Part shown: positions 34,755 through 46,814 of the stretch, one piece after another
Layout of the letters: each line of letters opens with the position of its first letter
Position numbering within the stretch: the first letter of the stretch is position 1
Source of the DNA: Lactuca virosa
Taxonomy: Eukaryota > Streptophyta > Magnoliopsida > Asterales > Asteraceae
Length of the DNA stretch: 64,000 nt
Direction: 5' to 3'
Assembly: GCA_928212115.1 (NCBI GenBank)
Contig: CAKMRJ010004445.1
Coordinates: 76,762,597-76,826,596 of the forward strand
Position numbers and translations under genes: made by a program
Notes under the pieces: generated by a model
What the model was told of the DNA's origin: nothing
Databases searched by the model: none
Seen by the model: the letters and a program-made list of their open reading frames with translations, nothing else

Positions 34755-36035
34755 TCATGTCCGAAAGAAACCCTAAGTTTTAGGGTCTGAGGGGTATTTA
34801 GACACCCTTATGGCTCATTTATCCCCACCTTTTCATCCTCCAAAGCCTTAGATTCGTCCCTTGAAAAACCCTAGTCCCTCAAGTGTGTGTTTGAGCTAAA
34901 AGTGTGTTTTGGTGTGATTAAGGGAGAAGGAGTAGCATCAAGGAGCATAGAAATGGAAGCAAGCTTGTGGATCTTGGATCATTACTTTATTAAGGAGCTC
35001 TAAAAGGTAAAAAGTCTTCATCTTGATGCTTTGTTTGTTTGGATCTCATTTTGGTAACCTTATGTTGTTCTCCTTGTCTCAAAAGTCCCATTTTTATGCA
35101 TTTTTGGTTTTTGACGTTTTGTGATGTCCTTTTAGATCCTAGGAAGGGTCCTAAGCCATAAAAATGACGTCCCTTTAGCTAGTTTGGCTCCATGCATCTT
35201 GTAGAAGGTCTTAATGGATAAGACCTTGTGTTAAGGACTTTATGGATGTGTAGAGTCATAAAGTTGGAAACTTTATGACCTTAGTAAGCCTTTGGACCTA
35301 GGATCTGATGTATGAGCTTAAGTGTTGAAGTCATTAAGCACTTAATGTAGAAATTAAGGTTGAGAGGTTACGCCCCGCGTACCCGGTCAACCACCCAGAT
35401 GGTGGTCTTCTACGAAGCTTTGTGTACGTTGAGCTTATCTCCGGAGTATACCCCGCGTACTCGCATCGGTCAGCCCATGTTGAGTTAACTCGGTTGGGTT
35501 GAATCGGTTGGGTTGACTCAGTGGGTTTATTGATTTTGACTCAGTTGGAATAGTGGATTTGACCGTTTGACTTTGACCAGTTGACTTTGAGTTTGACCAA
35601 GTTTGAATTTGAGGACATTTTGGGTATTTCATGATTTTAATGGAATTGGTCGCTTGGTGAATATAGGTGTCGTATAGAGAGCTGAGATTTGGAGTTGGGC
35701 CTCATCAGTTCTGTTCAGCTTTGCGAGGTGAGTTTTCCTCACTCTACTTGCGGGTCGAAGGCACCAATGCCGACCCATTGGATTGATATTCTATTATGTA
35801 TGCTATTGTGATGTTGTGATCTGTTAGATCGGTATCCTGGTATATAACATGTTGTTATGTTGTAGTGATCTGTTAGATCGATATCCTGGTTGATAGGATG
35901 TTGTTATGTTTAGTGATCGGTAGATCTGCTTGACTGATTGTAGACTGTTATGTGATTATCTATTATATGTGCACATGTTTGGTCGGTGGCTGAGGCTTCA
36001 CTGCTTTGTGCGTAAACCAACAGGCCGGGGCATAC

Positions 36036-36193
36036 CAACCCGATGGTTGAATGGATCCGAGGATATTCCATCCCGAGGATGATTGGACCCATAGTATGTT
36101 GGCATTCCAACCCGATGGTTGAGGGGCCTGGGGTATTCCAACCCGATGGTTGATTGGACCCATAGTATGTTGGCATTCTAACCTGATGGTTGA
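36036..36193 (+). repeat. minisatellite-like repeats in the gypsy 2 LTR
   Basis: CCAACCCGATGGTTGA at 36036, 36107 and 36138, with CTAACCTGATGGTTGA at 36178. They are interspersed with two copies of GGACCCATAGTATGTTGGCA. Confidence 0.8.
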
Positions 36194-36202
36194 GGAGTCT
36201 GG

Positions 36203-38790
36203 TGTGACAACCGTCAAAATTTGAGATTGTTCTAGATTTGAATAAACTTAGTTGCACATATAGACACGACACATATTAGACTTTGTAACTAAGAGTTATG
36301 TTATAACCTACTAGAAACTTGGAAACAAGTAAAATCGAAGGATAGTGTACTTAGATTTGTAACAACCCGTTATTTCAACTTTATGTAATAGTATAGATCA
36401 ATAATAAAGAGAAATTTGTGTATACTATGTGCATTACATAATCGACCCTCCAAAATGAAATGTTAAACAAACTTGTTTAGGATGAATATAGTAATAGAAA
36501 TCATGTCAAGAATTCCAAAATATAAAGAACGCCCAGATCCGAATTATAACGAAGAAGTTATGACCTATCTAAAATCCGCGACAAAACCGGCAAAACACTG
36601 TTTAACGTAAAAAGTGAATTTTCAATAAAATGCTTTTTAACCTTAACTATCTAAATGAAAGTTATAGTATATGTTAAACCGAGAGTGTCCATAAAAATAA
36701 CGACTAAATCTGACTTCGTCTGAAGAAGTTATGATTTTTCTAAGTTTCAACACGACAGTGCACAGCCCGAAACTCGAAAGTTAGATCAAGCAACTTTTGG
36801 CCAAAACAAATTAAACGAGAATCGGAGATCTTATCAAAAGAAATCCAACGGTAAAAAGACAGACAAAAACCGACGTCGGATGAAGAAGTTATGAATTTTT
36901 AACGGACTTTTGCTGTCCCGGCCTGTTAAAAATATAACTTTAAAAATAAAGTCAAAATTATCCGACGGAGTCGAAACGAAAGTTGTAGAGCATAGTCTCA
37001 CCTACGCGTGGATATAAAGAATGTCAAAAACGGAGCTCGTATGCGAAAGTTACGAATTATTCAAGTTGAAGAAATGTGAGTACGCCCACCGTACTCGGAA
37101 ACAAGGCTAGGGACCAGCCACGTCCACCCTCCGTCACCTCTCCGTCGCATGCATGCCATGCAATGAAGTAGCTTCGACACGTAGAAAGTAGGCTGGATGC
37201 ATACGCTACGCCCAGCGTACGTCGAGGCTCCAGCCTCCTATAAATAGAAAGTGAGACCTCCGTTTTTGGTTGCTAATTTCCAACCTCTCTCCTACTTTCA
37301 CTCACTTTTAAGCCTCTTTAGACTACCTCAAACCCCGGTGACGTATTTACCACCTGAAACAAGCCCAGACGCCCCGAAGTTCTCAACTTTAAGCTGAAAC
37401 TCTGCCCGTGTGAAGCTGACCTTTCATCAAAAACACTCAGTTTCATCAAGAAAACTCCTTTCTAAGAAGCGTAACGCTGCCCGAATTAACACCTATCAAG
37501 TGAGTTCATACCCCTACATTTTCATGATTTTTAACTGTTTTAAAGGGGGGAATACCAGTTGAACACAATGAAAATTGTGTTAATATCCTAAAAGATTATA
37601 AATGTTTTAGTATATTTTAAATTGTTATAATTTGGCCCCAATTCCTGTTCCTTGTTTGGTTGTGGGCTTGGGGTAAAGTTATTTAATCAAAGATCTAATT
37701 AATCACAATTATATAAATATTACATTTATATAATTATAAAATAGTTTTCAAACTATTTGATACTACTTAGATACAAACAGATAATTTCATGGAATAAAGT
37801 ATTACAGATTTTTATAGTAAATCAAACAGCTAAACTATAATAGGTATAGTTTACAAAACTCATTCATTAGTTCCAATTATCAAAGTACATAACAGGAAAA
37901 CAAACATAGTACATATCGGAAAACAAACAGAAGATAACTATTAGAAAACAAACAGATTACCTTACTGAAAACAAACATATAAACTATATTCTATACAGTT
38001 TATGAAACCTACTTACAGTGTATTTATTACAAAGTAATCTTTCAATATTTTTTTACGTTTAATCATCAATATAGAATTTGTGAGACTACCTTCATGTACT
38101 TTTCCAAGTACCAACAAAAGTCCTGAAATTATAACCAAAATCTCCTTGAGTGAGAGCGTGACACTTGTGTATAGATCTATACGGGACTGACAATCCCGCA
38201 CCAAAACTGCTTGCAACAGCTAGGTCGGCACACCTGTGGTGACAAATGTTGTAACTTTTACGACCCCTGAAGAACGTCGTGTTCCGGTCATCCTAAGTCA
38301 TCTAGTTTGTTTACAATAAGTCACAATTTGGTATTGAACAAAATGATTAGTGTATGAATAAGTAACACTTCACGTAGATTTATTTAATTATAAGACTATA
38401 ATACATAATATTACAAGTATAAACACAGATTACCATTTCAATACAGAGAAAACTTACTTTTCATAGTTTTATGGAAAATTAAAACTATATCATACTAGAA
38501 TACAAATACATATACTGCAGAAAATATAGGATTTTCTGGGAAAAACATGTTTGCTTTATCAATGAACAAGAAAACAGATTTCAGTTACAAACATCCTTAT
38601 GAACTCACCAACTTAATTGTTGACACCTTTTCAAAATTTACTTGTATTCTCAGGGAAACAGTGATACAGGTACAGCCACAGCTTTTGTGAAGACGGAGAT
38701 TTATAAACTCGTGTCTTTTAAACTTGTACTTTTGAGTTCATATACATTATGTTTTGAACATAGTTGTAAAACTTATAACTTTGTAAATAC
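36203..38790 (+). repeat. LTR of a third Gypsy element (gypsy 3), right end uncertain
   Basis: Begins TGTGACAACCGTC within the gypsy 2 LTR. Its first 1.3 kb aligns with the gypsy 1 LTR: GAAGAAGTTATGACCT, ACTCTGCCCG with GTGAAGCT, and CAGTTTCATC-type words in the same order. It has a TATA box and CGTAC motifs. No internal gene follows, so it is a solo or truncated LTR. The exact end is not clear; I place it at the hAT-like terminus. Confidence 0.6.
37080..37246 (+). promoter_or_regulatory. CGTAC motifs and TATA box in the gypsy 3 LTR
   Basis: GTACGCCCACCGTAC (37080) and TACGCCCAGCGTAC (37207), followed by TATAAATA at 37239-37246. Same order and spacing style as in the gypsy 1 LTR. Confidence 0.6.
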
Positions 38791-38940
38791 TAGGGATGAG
38801 CAATAGGACCGGGGAACCGGCCAGAACCGGTCCCGGAACCGGAACCGATCGGGCCGGGACCGGTACTATAATTTTGTGAATTTTTGGAGCCGGGACTCAG
38901 TAAGAACCGGCCCAAAACTCGGAACCGGACCGGATAGTCT
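38791..38940 (+). mobile_element. probable hAT transposon terminus
   Basis: TAGGGATGAGCAATAGGACC followed by a dense run of ACCGG, CCGGT and GGAACCGG words to about 38935. A TAGGGATGAGCA-like end with short subterminal repeats in both orientations is typical of plant hAT (Ac-like) elements. The opposite end and the 8 bp target duplication were not found. The following 200 bases to 39138 hold nothing I can recognise. Confidence 0.5.
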
Positions 38941-39138
38941 TTACAAAACATCCCATGCCTTTGTCGCTTGCACTTTTTTAGAATATTCTTTTTTAGATCG
39001 AAATTATCAAAGCTAAACAGTAGATATTAATGAGCAAACCATGGTGTTTAGTATTATGTATTTTGGTAAAATACATATTTGAAATAAAATTCTCCCCATT
39101 CCTATATTTTTCACAAAATGATAAAATTCAAACAGCTT

Positions 39139-39324
39139 AATCTCTTCAGCCTTCTTAGCTTTCTTTAGAGATTTAGCAGCTTTAGAAGGACTTCATGGCT
39201 CCTTAGCAGCAGTCTTCTTTGGCAACAAAATAGGATTGATATTTGGAAGAACACCACCATGAGCAATCGTAACTCCACCCAGTAATTTCCCAAGTGTGAG
39301 AACAAGATCTATGCGCAGGGACAA
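39139..39324 (-). pseudogene. histone H2A C-terminal fragment (H2A.W-like), broken
   Basis: Read on the minus strand, 39294 to about 39141 encodes LGKLLGGVTIAHGGVLPNIN, then PILLPKKTAAKEP, a TGA, and SPSKAAKSLKKAKKAEEI. This is the H2A docking region and a Ser-Pro-Lys-rich tail like plant H2A variants that bind linker DNA (H2A.W type). One in-frame stop interrupts the tail. Upstream sequence to 39324 still resembles H2A weakly, and then the LTR of Copia C begins. The histone-fold N-terminal part is missing in view; it may lie beyond element C, to the right of the window. No poly-A tail is seen. It is either a decayed gene or a captured fragment next to the hAT end. Confidence 0.8.
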
Positions 39325-39967
39325 TGTTTGAAAACTCAAACCTTGAGTGAATGCTTGAGATCAATGTCTGTTTAATAATGGATGTTCAAGTCTAGACTGG
39401 AAAGACCAGTCAAGTCTTAGATAATCATTTCAACAAATGATCAAGACATTAATTGAGAACAAGTAGTTAATGATCAAGGTAAAGTTAATAAATGAAGAAC
39501 AAGAAGAATGTCTCAAAGTGATAAGAGTAAATGCCAAAAGTAAGTAAAAGATCCGTAGTTGACTTGTATTGAAAGCTCCTATTTAAAGGAGTGAATGTTA
39601 GAGCGAATTAACCCAAGTGTTTACATAAGACTGGACAAAAGACATGAGTCTGACATTCTGATTGTCCTAAAGCAACTTTAGACTAAGTCCTATGAAACGT
39701 TACATCAAATACAAGATAAAAGTAATAAATGCACTAAAGACAGAAAGACTTCATTCCGGACAAGTATTATTCCGGAGATGAAAGTTTGATCCGGATCAGC
39801 ATACATTCCGGACATCAAGATTAGCTCTGGAATGTGTTCCTCTTCAAAATACTCCTCCTCTTCTTTTTCCAGCTCCGGACAGGTTCCGGATTACTTTTCC
39901 TTTCGGAACCAACACACTTCGGAATATGTACTTAGGATTGCTAGCGGTTCACTTTCAGGTTCCAACA
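39325..39967 (-). repeat. 3' LTR of Copia C, about 643 bp
   Basis: On the minus strand it starts TGTTGGAACCTGAAAGTG directly after the polypurine tract and ends in GAGTTTTCAAACA. The left boundary is set by the TG/CA rule and by the start of H2A-like sequence; the flanking five bases are GACAA. Many TCCGGA words, as in the rest of element C. Confidence 0.7.
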
Positions 39968-39968
39968 A

Positions 39969-39980
39969 TCTCCCCCTAAG
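39969..39980 (-). promoter_or_regulatory. polypurine tract of Copia C
   Basis: Minus strand CTTAGGGGGAGA, one base before the LTR start at 39967. Confidence 0.8.
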
Positions 39981-40002
39981 TGAACTTAGCAATCCAGCAA
40001 GC

Positions 40003-40063
40003 TTAGTTTATTTCTTCCTTGATCAAGGTGTATGCTCTGAACAACCATTCACGCACCGCAATG
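40003..40063 (-). pseudogene. Copia C ORF3, last codons
   Basis: The last ~19 codons of ORF3, ending at a TAA (40003-40005), separated from the body of the gene by element E. Joining across the CAATG duplication keeps the frame, with AVREWLFRAYTLIKEEIN as the tail. Confidence 0.7.
40059..40063 (+). repeat. target site duplication of element E, left copy
   Basis: CAATG, matched exactly by 47581-47585. Confidence 0.95.
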
Positions 40064-40829
40064 TGTTGGGTTTTTGAGCATTCTAACAATCCTATGGTGT
40101 ACATGCAACCCTATAAACCTTGGATCTATGTTTTCTCTATCATACATGCAAATAAGAACTTTCCAAGGCTTTAATCCTAACTAGCATATTATGAAGCACC
40201 TATACTACAAAGTTCTAGATAGATGACATACATTTTGATGTAGCTTGATGTCTTCAAACTTTAAGAGCTTAGCCCCAATAGTGTGGAAGGCTCAAGTGGA
40301 ATCACAAATCACCAAAACACCTTGGAAGACTTTAGAGAATATGGATACTTGGCTCACACTTATGAAATCGGTTATTCCCCTCTTTAGTGTATCCACACTA
40401 GCCACTAGCCTAATTTCATGAACCATAAGACCCTTTATATAGTGTGGAGGATTAGGGTTAAACCCTAATACCCATGACCTTTCATTTCCTAGGATCCATG
40501 GGTTAAAGCTCCATGGACTATCCATGAAGACTTAGCCCAACCTAAATGAACTTGGCCCACTACACACATATATCTAAGAGTCCATATTTAATTAGTTCCT
40601 TTTGATCACTTAATTAATTATAAATTAATTCTTGATCAATACTAATTAAATAATATGATTATATATTAATATATTAGAACTTATAATATATTAATATAAA
40701 TCATAAATATACTATTCTCAAAAGACTATCCATATAAATTGTGTCGGTGAAGTGCAACCCAAATGGACCATGCCGGGTCGGGTCAAGTACATACCAAACA
40801 TAGTTATGGACTTAGACATTAATCCAACA
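40064..40829 (-). repeat. 3' LTR of element E, 766 bp
   Basis: Plus strand begins TGTTGGGTTTTTGAGCATTC and ends TTAATCCAACA. On the minus strand it follows the polypurine run AAGTGGGAGAC. Confidence 0.93.
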
Positions 40830-43800
40830 GTCTCCCACTTGGATAAGTCTAAAACTATTATTGAGTATGACTTCAAAACCTAACTGGCAATCGTAGCTCT
40901 TAAAGCCGCTGTCGAACTCTGACCTTGTCAATGACTTGTCCATTAGATAAGGGATCATATATTCCTCCATTCTAGATATCATGTGGACTGACACATGGAT
41001 TATAATCATTCTCTCTGTCCATTTGTTGTTTCCCGATTTTCGATTTATGATGACTGACTGATTGAACAAATCAAATCAGTCCTGGCTTGGCCAAGCACTC
41101 ACATGTGTCATCGCTAAATCATCGAGGGGCCCACAGATATCGCTTTTATCCCGAAGGTAAAAGGAATGGATAAACTTCGACTCATATGGCTTGTTCTACT
41201 ACTTGTTGAATCATACACAAAGGCACATTTTATAACATCGAGTTACCAAATGCGTTTTCGTGCAATCAATGTATAACCAACTCATAGTAACAACTCATAT
41301 CTCTAGGTTTGAAGAATATAAGATATTATCGTCTCATGATCACTCGTGATAAAATCTATGAAGTGATTCAAATGAGCGCGGGTTGAATCCAATACTCAGA
41401 ACTTATGAGCACTCATGAGTGTTGTAGCACCACTTTGTCCACCAACTTGGACCTCTACAAACCAACCCATGACAGTCTTGATTCATATCTACTTCCAACA
41501 TATGACCGACTGTGGATGGTTTGAATAACTTAATCATTCAGGAAGAGCGACTTAGTTATTCTGGAAGTCAAAACATGCAAAGTGAAACACAAGAATAAAT
41601 GAATCAAATATGGTATCAAACCCTATGAATATAAATAAACACTTTTATTTATCACCATACTGATTTGTCATTATTCATTGTTTCGGTTTTCTCAACTTTA
41701 TACTTGAATTAAAAACACTAGTTGTCCCATGCTCCAAGCATGTACACTATGTTTTTCTTAAACAATAGCTTTGCCATACACCAAGTATGCACTCTATGTT
41801 TGTCTATGATCCTTACTTTGTGAAATAAACCAATTGAACATAATTTCAATGATTCTAATTTCACACTCCCAAATCCTTATCGAAAAATGTGAGAATTTCA
41901 AATTCCTATCATTTATCGAAATCTGTTTAGATTTTAAACTTATATCCACTGACCCTCCTGTAATGAATATGTACAAAGTCACAAAGACTTGTCAACAGTC
42001 ATTATAAGGTATTCCAATGGAGATCAACTCCATGGAAACTAAGTCTCATATTCAAAGTACATTGCTTTGGACTTGCTTCTTGCATTAAGTTTTCTAATCT
42101 TACACATATAACTTCCACCTATGGAGACAACTCCATATTCTCATTTTGACTATCACTTCTGAATAAGAGATGCCTCTTTTCAGAATATGTCAATATGGTC
42201 CTTCCAAAATTAGCACTATACTTCCAACTGTCCCTGAGCAACCAATCTTTGGTAAACCTCAGATTGTCCTCGACAATTGCTTAATCATTTTAGTCATATC
42301 CAATTCTAGACCTTTTCCCTTCTTAATGCCTCTGGCATTTGGAAAAATTTAGAAATGACAAATATTATAGCACATGCAATCGATCCTGTACCCGAAGCAA
42401 ATGGTGCACGATTCATGATGTCTCACATAAAGACATGATTCTAGACCAGTCTTTTGCTACGATATTTTTATTTTCCATGTTTTCAAAATTTGACTATGAA
42501 GAGGGATGCCGTAATCATAATCGAATTTTGAGAACGGAATATATATAATTTCCTTAAGTTGAACCAATCCAACATGAAATTCATATATATATTCTTGACT
42601 AAAGATGATTAAGGTCTCAATCTAAGCCTTTAGAACTGAAATGAAGTATATCCTCTCCCTTAATTATAGCAAAACAACTTTTTTTAATCCCTGCAGCCTC
42701 ACGAATTGAAACTTTTGTTTTCTATAACTAACATTGCTAACTTGCAACACTAACAATAATTATCATGCTCCCACTAACATGATGATTATTAGCATAACAC
42801 TTATGCTCCCACTAGCTTTGACATGTATCCAGAAAACAGCTGGACCTCTAGAAGTCAATACTTTATTGACATTCTTACCAAAGTTCAGATTTCTTATACT
42901 AGATTGCTTTGATAAGACTTTATCAAAATCATACACCTTATCTTAGATAGATCACAGGTGCGTCTAAACAATTTCAGAACTATGAAAAGGGATGCCGTAA
43001 TCATAGTCTCAATTGTTTAGACCTTTTGCCATTTCTCATAAGTCAATGTTAGTGTGCCGGTTAACCACGCACGCTCCACTAACGACTTTGAGAACTGCAA
43101 ATATTACAAATGCTATCTACTTAAAATCTACTTAGTGAAAGAATTTCCTCACCATCATTTTCATGAATCGGAGAGAAACCTTATGACACTTAGATTTTAT
43201 GGTGTATGTGTTCTTATCCATGTGAATTTGTCAAACCATAATCACAAGACTAGCTTAGTGACAAATCCTAACTCATATGGATTGAACTTGTGCAATCTTA
43301 ACTTCTTGCCACCTGGCAGCTCAAGGGCCTGCCATTGCTTCCAAGTAGCTATGCAAACAATTGAGAACATGTAGAACTCAAATGTATAGCCAACTTAACT
43401 GGAATGGGCACAGAAATGTCAACACGATAGGTTATAAACCTCTAGTTGTGTACTAGTGATGAAATCCAGGTTTTATTCTTGATTACTTCTTGAAACCCTT
43501 TCAGGATCTTTTAGACTCCCACTGTCTCCTTGACCTATAAGACTTTCTTGCCAAATATTCAAGAGATAGTGTGGATTCTAATCAAGATAAACACTTAACA
43601 CAATTGGCCTAAGTTGGTCTCTGTTTTATCCAAAACATCACAACTTACCAAATTCAAATGTACAAGAGTAGAAAACCTTTTACTCTTACATTTCAATAGT
43701 GTTAATAAACCTTGTTTAAGATATGTCACTCAAGTTATATTTGTGGTGGGCTTGATCAGTGCACAAGAATGTGTACTCGATCCCTTAGCCCTTTACTTAA

Positions 43801-44379
43801 CCCACACATCCATGTGAATAAGTAACTAGTCTTAATTTTCCAATGCTTGAAAGTTCTCATTCATCATACTATACAACTTGCATGATTCCAAGTTTCTATC
43901 CAACTGAAACTTGGGTGATGAGAATCTTTCCTTATTTGGAAAATTTAGACACTACCACAAATGAAAGAATCAAATTCATATTTCCACTCTTGCTATTAAT
44001 GGAATCATATAAGCAACAAATTTTTTTTTCTTTTCACAAATGCCATTGTAAGGATATTTTAAAATAAATAAAATCAATTTTTTTTTCCTTTTATTTTAAA
44101 AACTTTGCGGAAAAATTATCCTTACAGTGCAAAAGCACATGAAAAACTTTGTTGTTATCTATTCCTAAGCAATATATCATAACTCCTAAGCAACAGCTCA
44201 AAATTCTGATCACAAAACCATGCGATCGAGATCCATCTTCGCGATCAGAATCAGCATATACTTCCTTTAAGTTTCTTCACTTTTCTTTGATTCTTAAAAC
44301 ATCAACATGTGACCCAGTCACATCATGTAACAAGAATCTCAGAATAGAAACTTAACAGAGTTAAATAGTGGACTTTACC
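40830..44379 (-). other. noncoding interior of element E (3' part)
   Basis: About 3.5 kb without a supported gene. It is collinear with the D interior on the other strand. It contains two copies of the GGGATGCCGTAATC motif (42501, 42987) and one of the CCGGTTAACCAC motif (43052). Short open frames are not shared with D and are not called. Confidence 0.7.
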
Positions 44380-45476
44380 TGAAGTAGAGTCAATCTTCTT
44401 GACTTAATCAACCTTATGATCTTTCAGGTAAATAGGCCGCTTCGCAATCAATGCCCCTTCCTTTGGCAAGAGAAACATAGGGACTCTTTGGGAATGGTAC
44501 ATGGGACTATCGCAGACTTATCCTTTCTCTTTACCATTTGGTCAACCTAGTTGACTATGGTCAATCCCTTTACTTGGGAAGAGAAGGTTTTTCTAGATAT
44601 CCGTTACCATTGTCAATGTCCATGGTAGTTTGGGAAGTTGATCTACTAATCAAATTTGCTCTCCCAGTGCTCCAAATTATTGTTGATTCAGCAGCACCAA
44701 GCAAATAGATAAGATCATTAAGGGTCATGTCATAGTCTGTTTCATAGTAGTCCCAAAGGAATTCACTATGTGACTTAGAAAGTGATTGAACCACCAACTT
44801 TCTCAAGAGTTTGACACCCAACTCTCCCGGCTTGTCAATATGTGACTTCATCTCCAAGATGCGATCACACATAGACCTTGCTTGCCAATAGGGCTTGAGT
44901 GACCTTGAACTTGTGGGTTAGGGAGAATAGTTGGAGGAGGTGGAGGAAGTGAAGTTCCAAGAGATTTGGGAGGATCATAGATGTCTGAACCAGACATCTT
45001 TTTGGGAGATATTCAAGATAGTTGATCTAAAGTCCTTAATATAACACCCAATATGAAATATTAAGGCTAGGACCCAGCAAACTATTTTATAACTTGGAAG
45101 AGGGATGCCGTAATCCAAGGTATAAAATATTTGAAGGTGGGTGAATGACGACTCAGCAATTTCCACCAAGATAAACGAAATGTATTATTAGGTTTTAATT
45201 GGTTTTGAAACTCCTAGATTCTTTTGAGATTCATTAAACTTTTCAAAGGCATGTTTCAATCTCGAGTGTGCCCTTCAGGTTTTGTGACTGGGATGTCGAG
45301 GATCACAAAACAAGGTGTGAATAACCATGCAAATATACTTGGTACCCTTAATATTTACCCCTCAATCGATGTGCCGGTTAACCACACACGCTCCACCGAT
45401 ACTATGATAAACATTAAGTTACCCTTTGCCTACCTTGTTAAATCAAGCTAGTGTGCCGGTTAACCACACATGCTCC
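42501..45476 (-). repeat. two motif families repeated through element E
   Basis: Motif 1, GTGTGCCGGTTAACCACACA-like followed by (C/T)GCTCC, lies at 43052, 45371 and 45451. Motif 2, GAGGGATGCCGTAATC-like, lies at 42501, 42987 and 45100. Each occurs three times here and three times in element D. Confidence 0.85.
44380..44997 (-). pseudogene. Copia gag remnant of element E
   Basis: The ATG at 44997 opens MSGSDIYDPPKSLGTS with a proline-rich stretch. Further on are MKSHIDKPGELGVKLLRKL and LNDLIYLLGAAEST, the helical UBN2/Copia gag region, then MDIDNGNGYLEKPSLPK. Near the end, RPIYLKD is what remains after a CCHC knuckle (element D keeps KGHWLRSC). Several frameshifts and stops. Too decayed to function. 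Confidence 0.75.
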
Positions 45477-46801
45477 ACTAACTGACTTAAGCAAAGTGCA
45501 AAGTGTAATTTCATGGGTTAGCACCAAATTCACATTTTCCTAAGTAACTAAGATTGGGTATTATTAAGAGTTTAGTTACTTAGTATTTATCATTAATACT
45601 TTTAATGAAGGGAGAATTATAGTCTTTGTCCTACCCGTTCGGCTAATGACCCTCCACCGGTCAAAGAAGCGGTGGGTGAGAGTGGACACCCATTAAACTG
45701 CTATTTTATAGGCAGTAACCTTATACCCCCCCTTATAGACCGGCTTCGTGAATGAGGCCTACTAATGGTAAGACGACTTTACTCTTATACATATATATAA
45801 ATATTATTAACTTATAATATTATAAAGTATAAGGGTTGAATTTTAACTTTTAAAATTCTAAGGGCTTAACTTGGAATTAAAGTATTCATAAGTGAAAACT
45901 TTACAAATTCCAAAACTTGAGGGCAAGTTTTTGAAACTATTCAAAACTTTTCATTTCATAACTTATGAGTTTAATGGTTCATTAAAATGAAGACTCTTCA
46001 TTTTTTATGTAACCTCTTATTCTTTAATAACACTTTTAAAGAAGTGACTCTTAAACATCCATAACTTGAGGACAAGTTATGGAGTCATAATACTATTTAA
46101 TGAAAAAGACTCTTCATTTTTTTTCTTTATGTAACCTATGGCACTTTTATGAGTTTTAAGATTAATAAATGTGACCTTTTATGTAACTTGAGGACAAGTT
46201 ACAAAAACACATTTTATGAACTACCTCTAGATTCATTAGGATTGAAAACAACTAAAACACAATTTTTTTTCCATTAATCTAAACTAACTCATAAATCAAG
46301 GAAACATAAAACTTTTGGTAATCCATAACTTATGGAGTTAAATGCTTGTTTTATGATGAAACTTTTCATGTTCCATAACTTAAGAATAAGTTAAGGAATT
46401 GTTTAAAACATTAACACCAAATTTTGTAACTCCATAAAAACTTTGAATCAATTTTTTTTTAAAACCTTTTCATATCCATAACTTATGGAGGTTTCAAAAC
46501 AATTAAGATCACAACATTAAAAAAAAACTTTTGAGCTCCAAAATTTTATGACAAAATTTGTAACTCCTTAAAACATTTAGATCAAACTTTTAAAACTAAT
46601 AAAATAATCATATCATTTTATCTTTTACTAAATTTGACCTAATTCAACTCATATAGCATAAGATTCAAATTTTACAAATAATTAGTTTTTCACAAAACAA
46701 GTAATTATCTTAAAATTTGACAAACTTCATGTTTTTTTTTTCCTTTTTTTTCAACTTTGAAAATCAAACATTTGCATGAATATAAAAGAAAACAACCCAT
46801 G
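44998..46801 (-). other. 5' leader region of element E
   Basis: No gene. Contains motif copies at 45100, 45371 and 45451. A conserved block near 45630-45790 is shared with D 55010-55140. The rest is AT-rich with many CATAACTT and AACTTGAGGACAAGTTA words, up to the PBS. Confidence 0.65.
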
Positions 46802-46813
46802 TCTCTGATACCA
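46802..46813 (-). promoter_or_regulatory. primer-binding site of element E
   Basis: Minus strand TGGTATCAGAGA, one base after the LTR; initiator tRNA-Met type. Confidence 0.9.
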
Positions 46814-46814
46814 C

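Larger units (their letters stand above)
34567..36202 (+). repeat. Gypsy 2 3' LTR, interrupted or truncated
   Basis: Starts TGTAACATCC directly after the polypurine run AAGTGGGGGAGAA (34553-34565). It holds CGTAC motifs and, near its right end, a minisatellite. At 36203 a new LTR begins, so the end is cut or lies beyond. No gene inside. Confidence 0.8.

Noticed and set aside
35910..36272. Minus-strand 120 and 84 codon frames over the gypsy 2 LTR end
   Set aside because: They read the minisatellite and cross the boundary into the next LTR, so they cannot be one real gene.
38000..38220. Minus-strand 67 codon frame in the gypsy 3 LTR
   Set aside because: Lies in LTR sequence with no homologous frame in the gypsy 1 LTR.
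42170..44355. Several 60-106 codon frames in element E
   Set aside because: None is kept in the collinear DNA of element D and none has a domain motif, so they are chance frames in AT-rich DNA.
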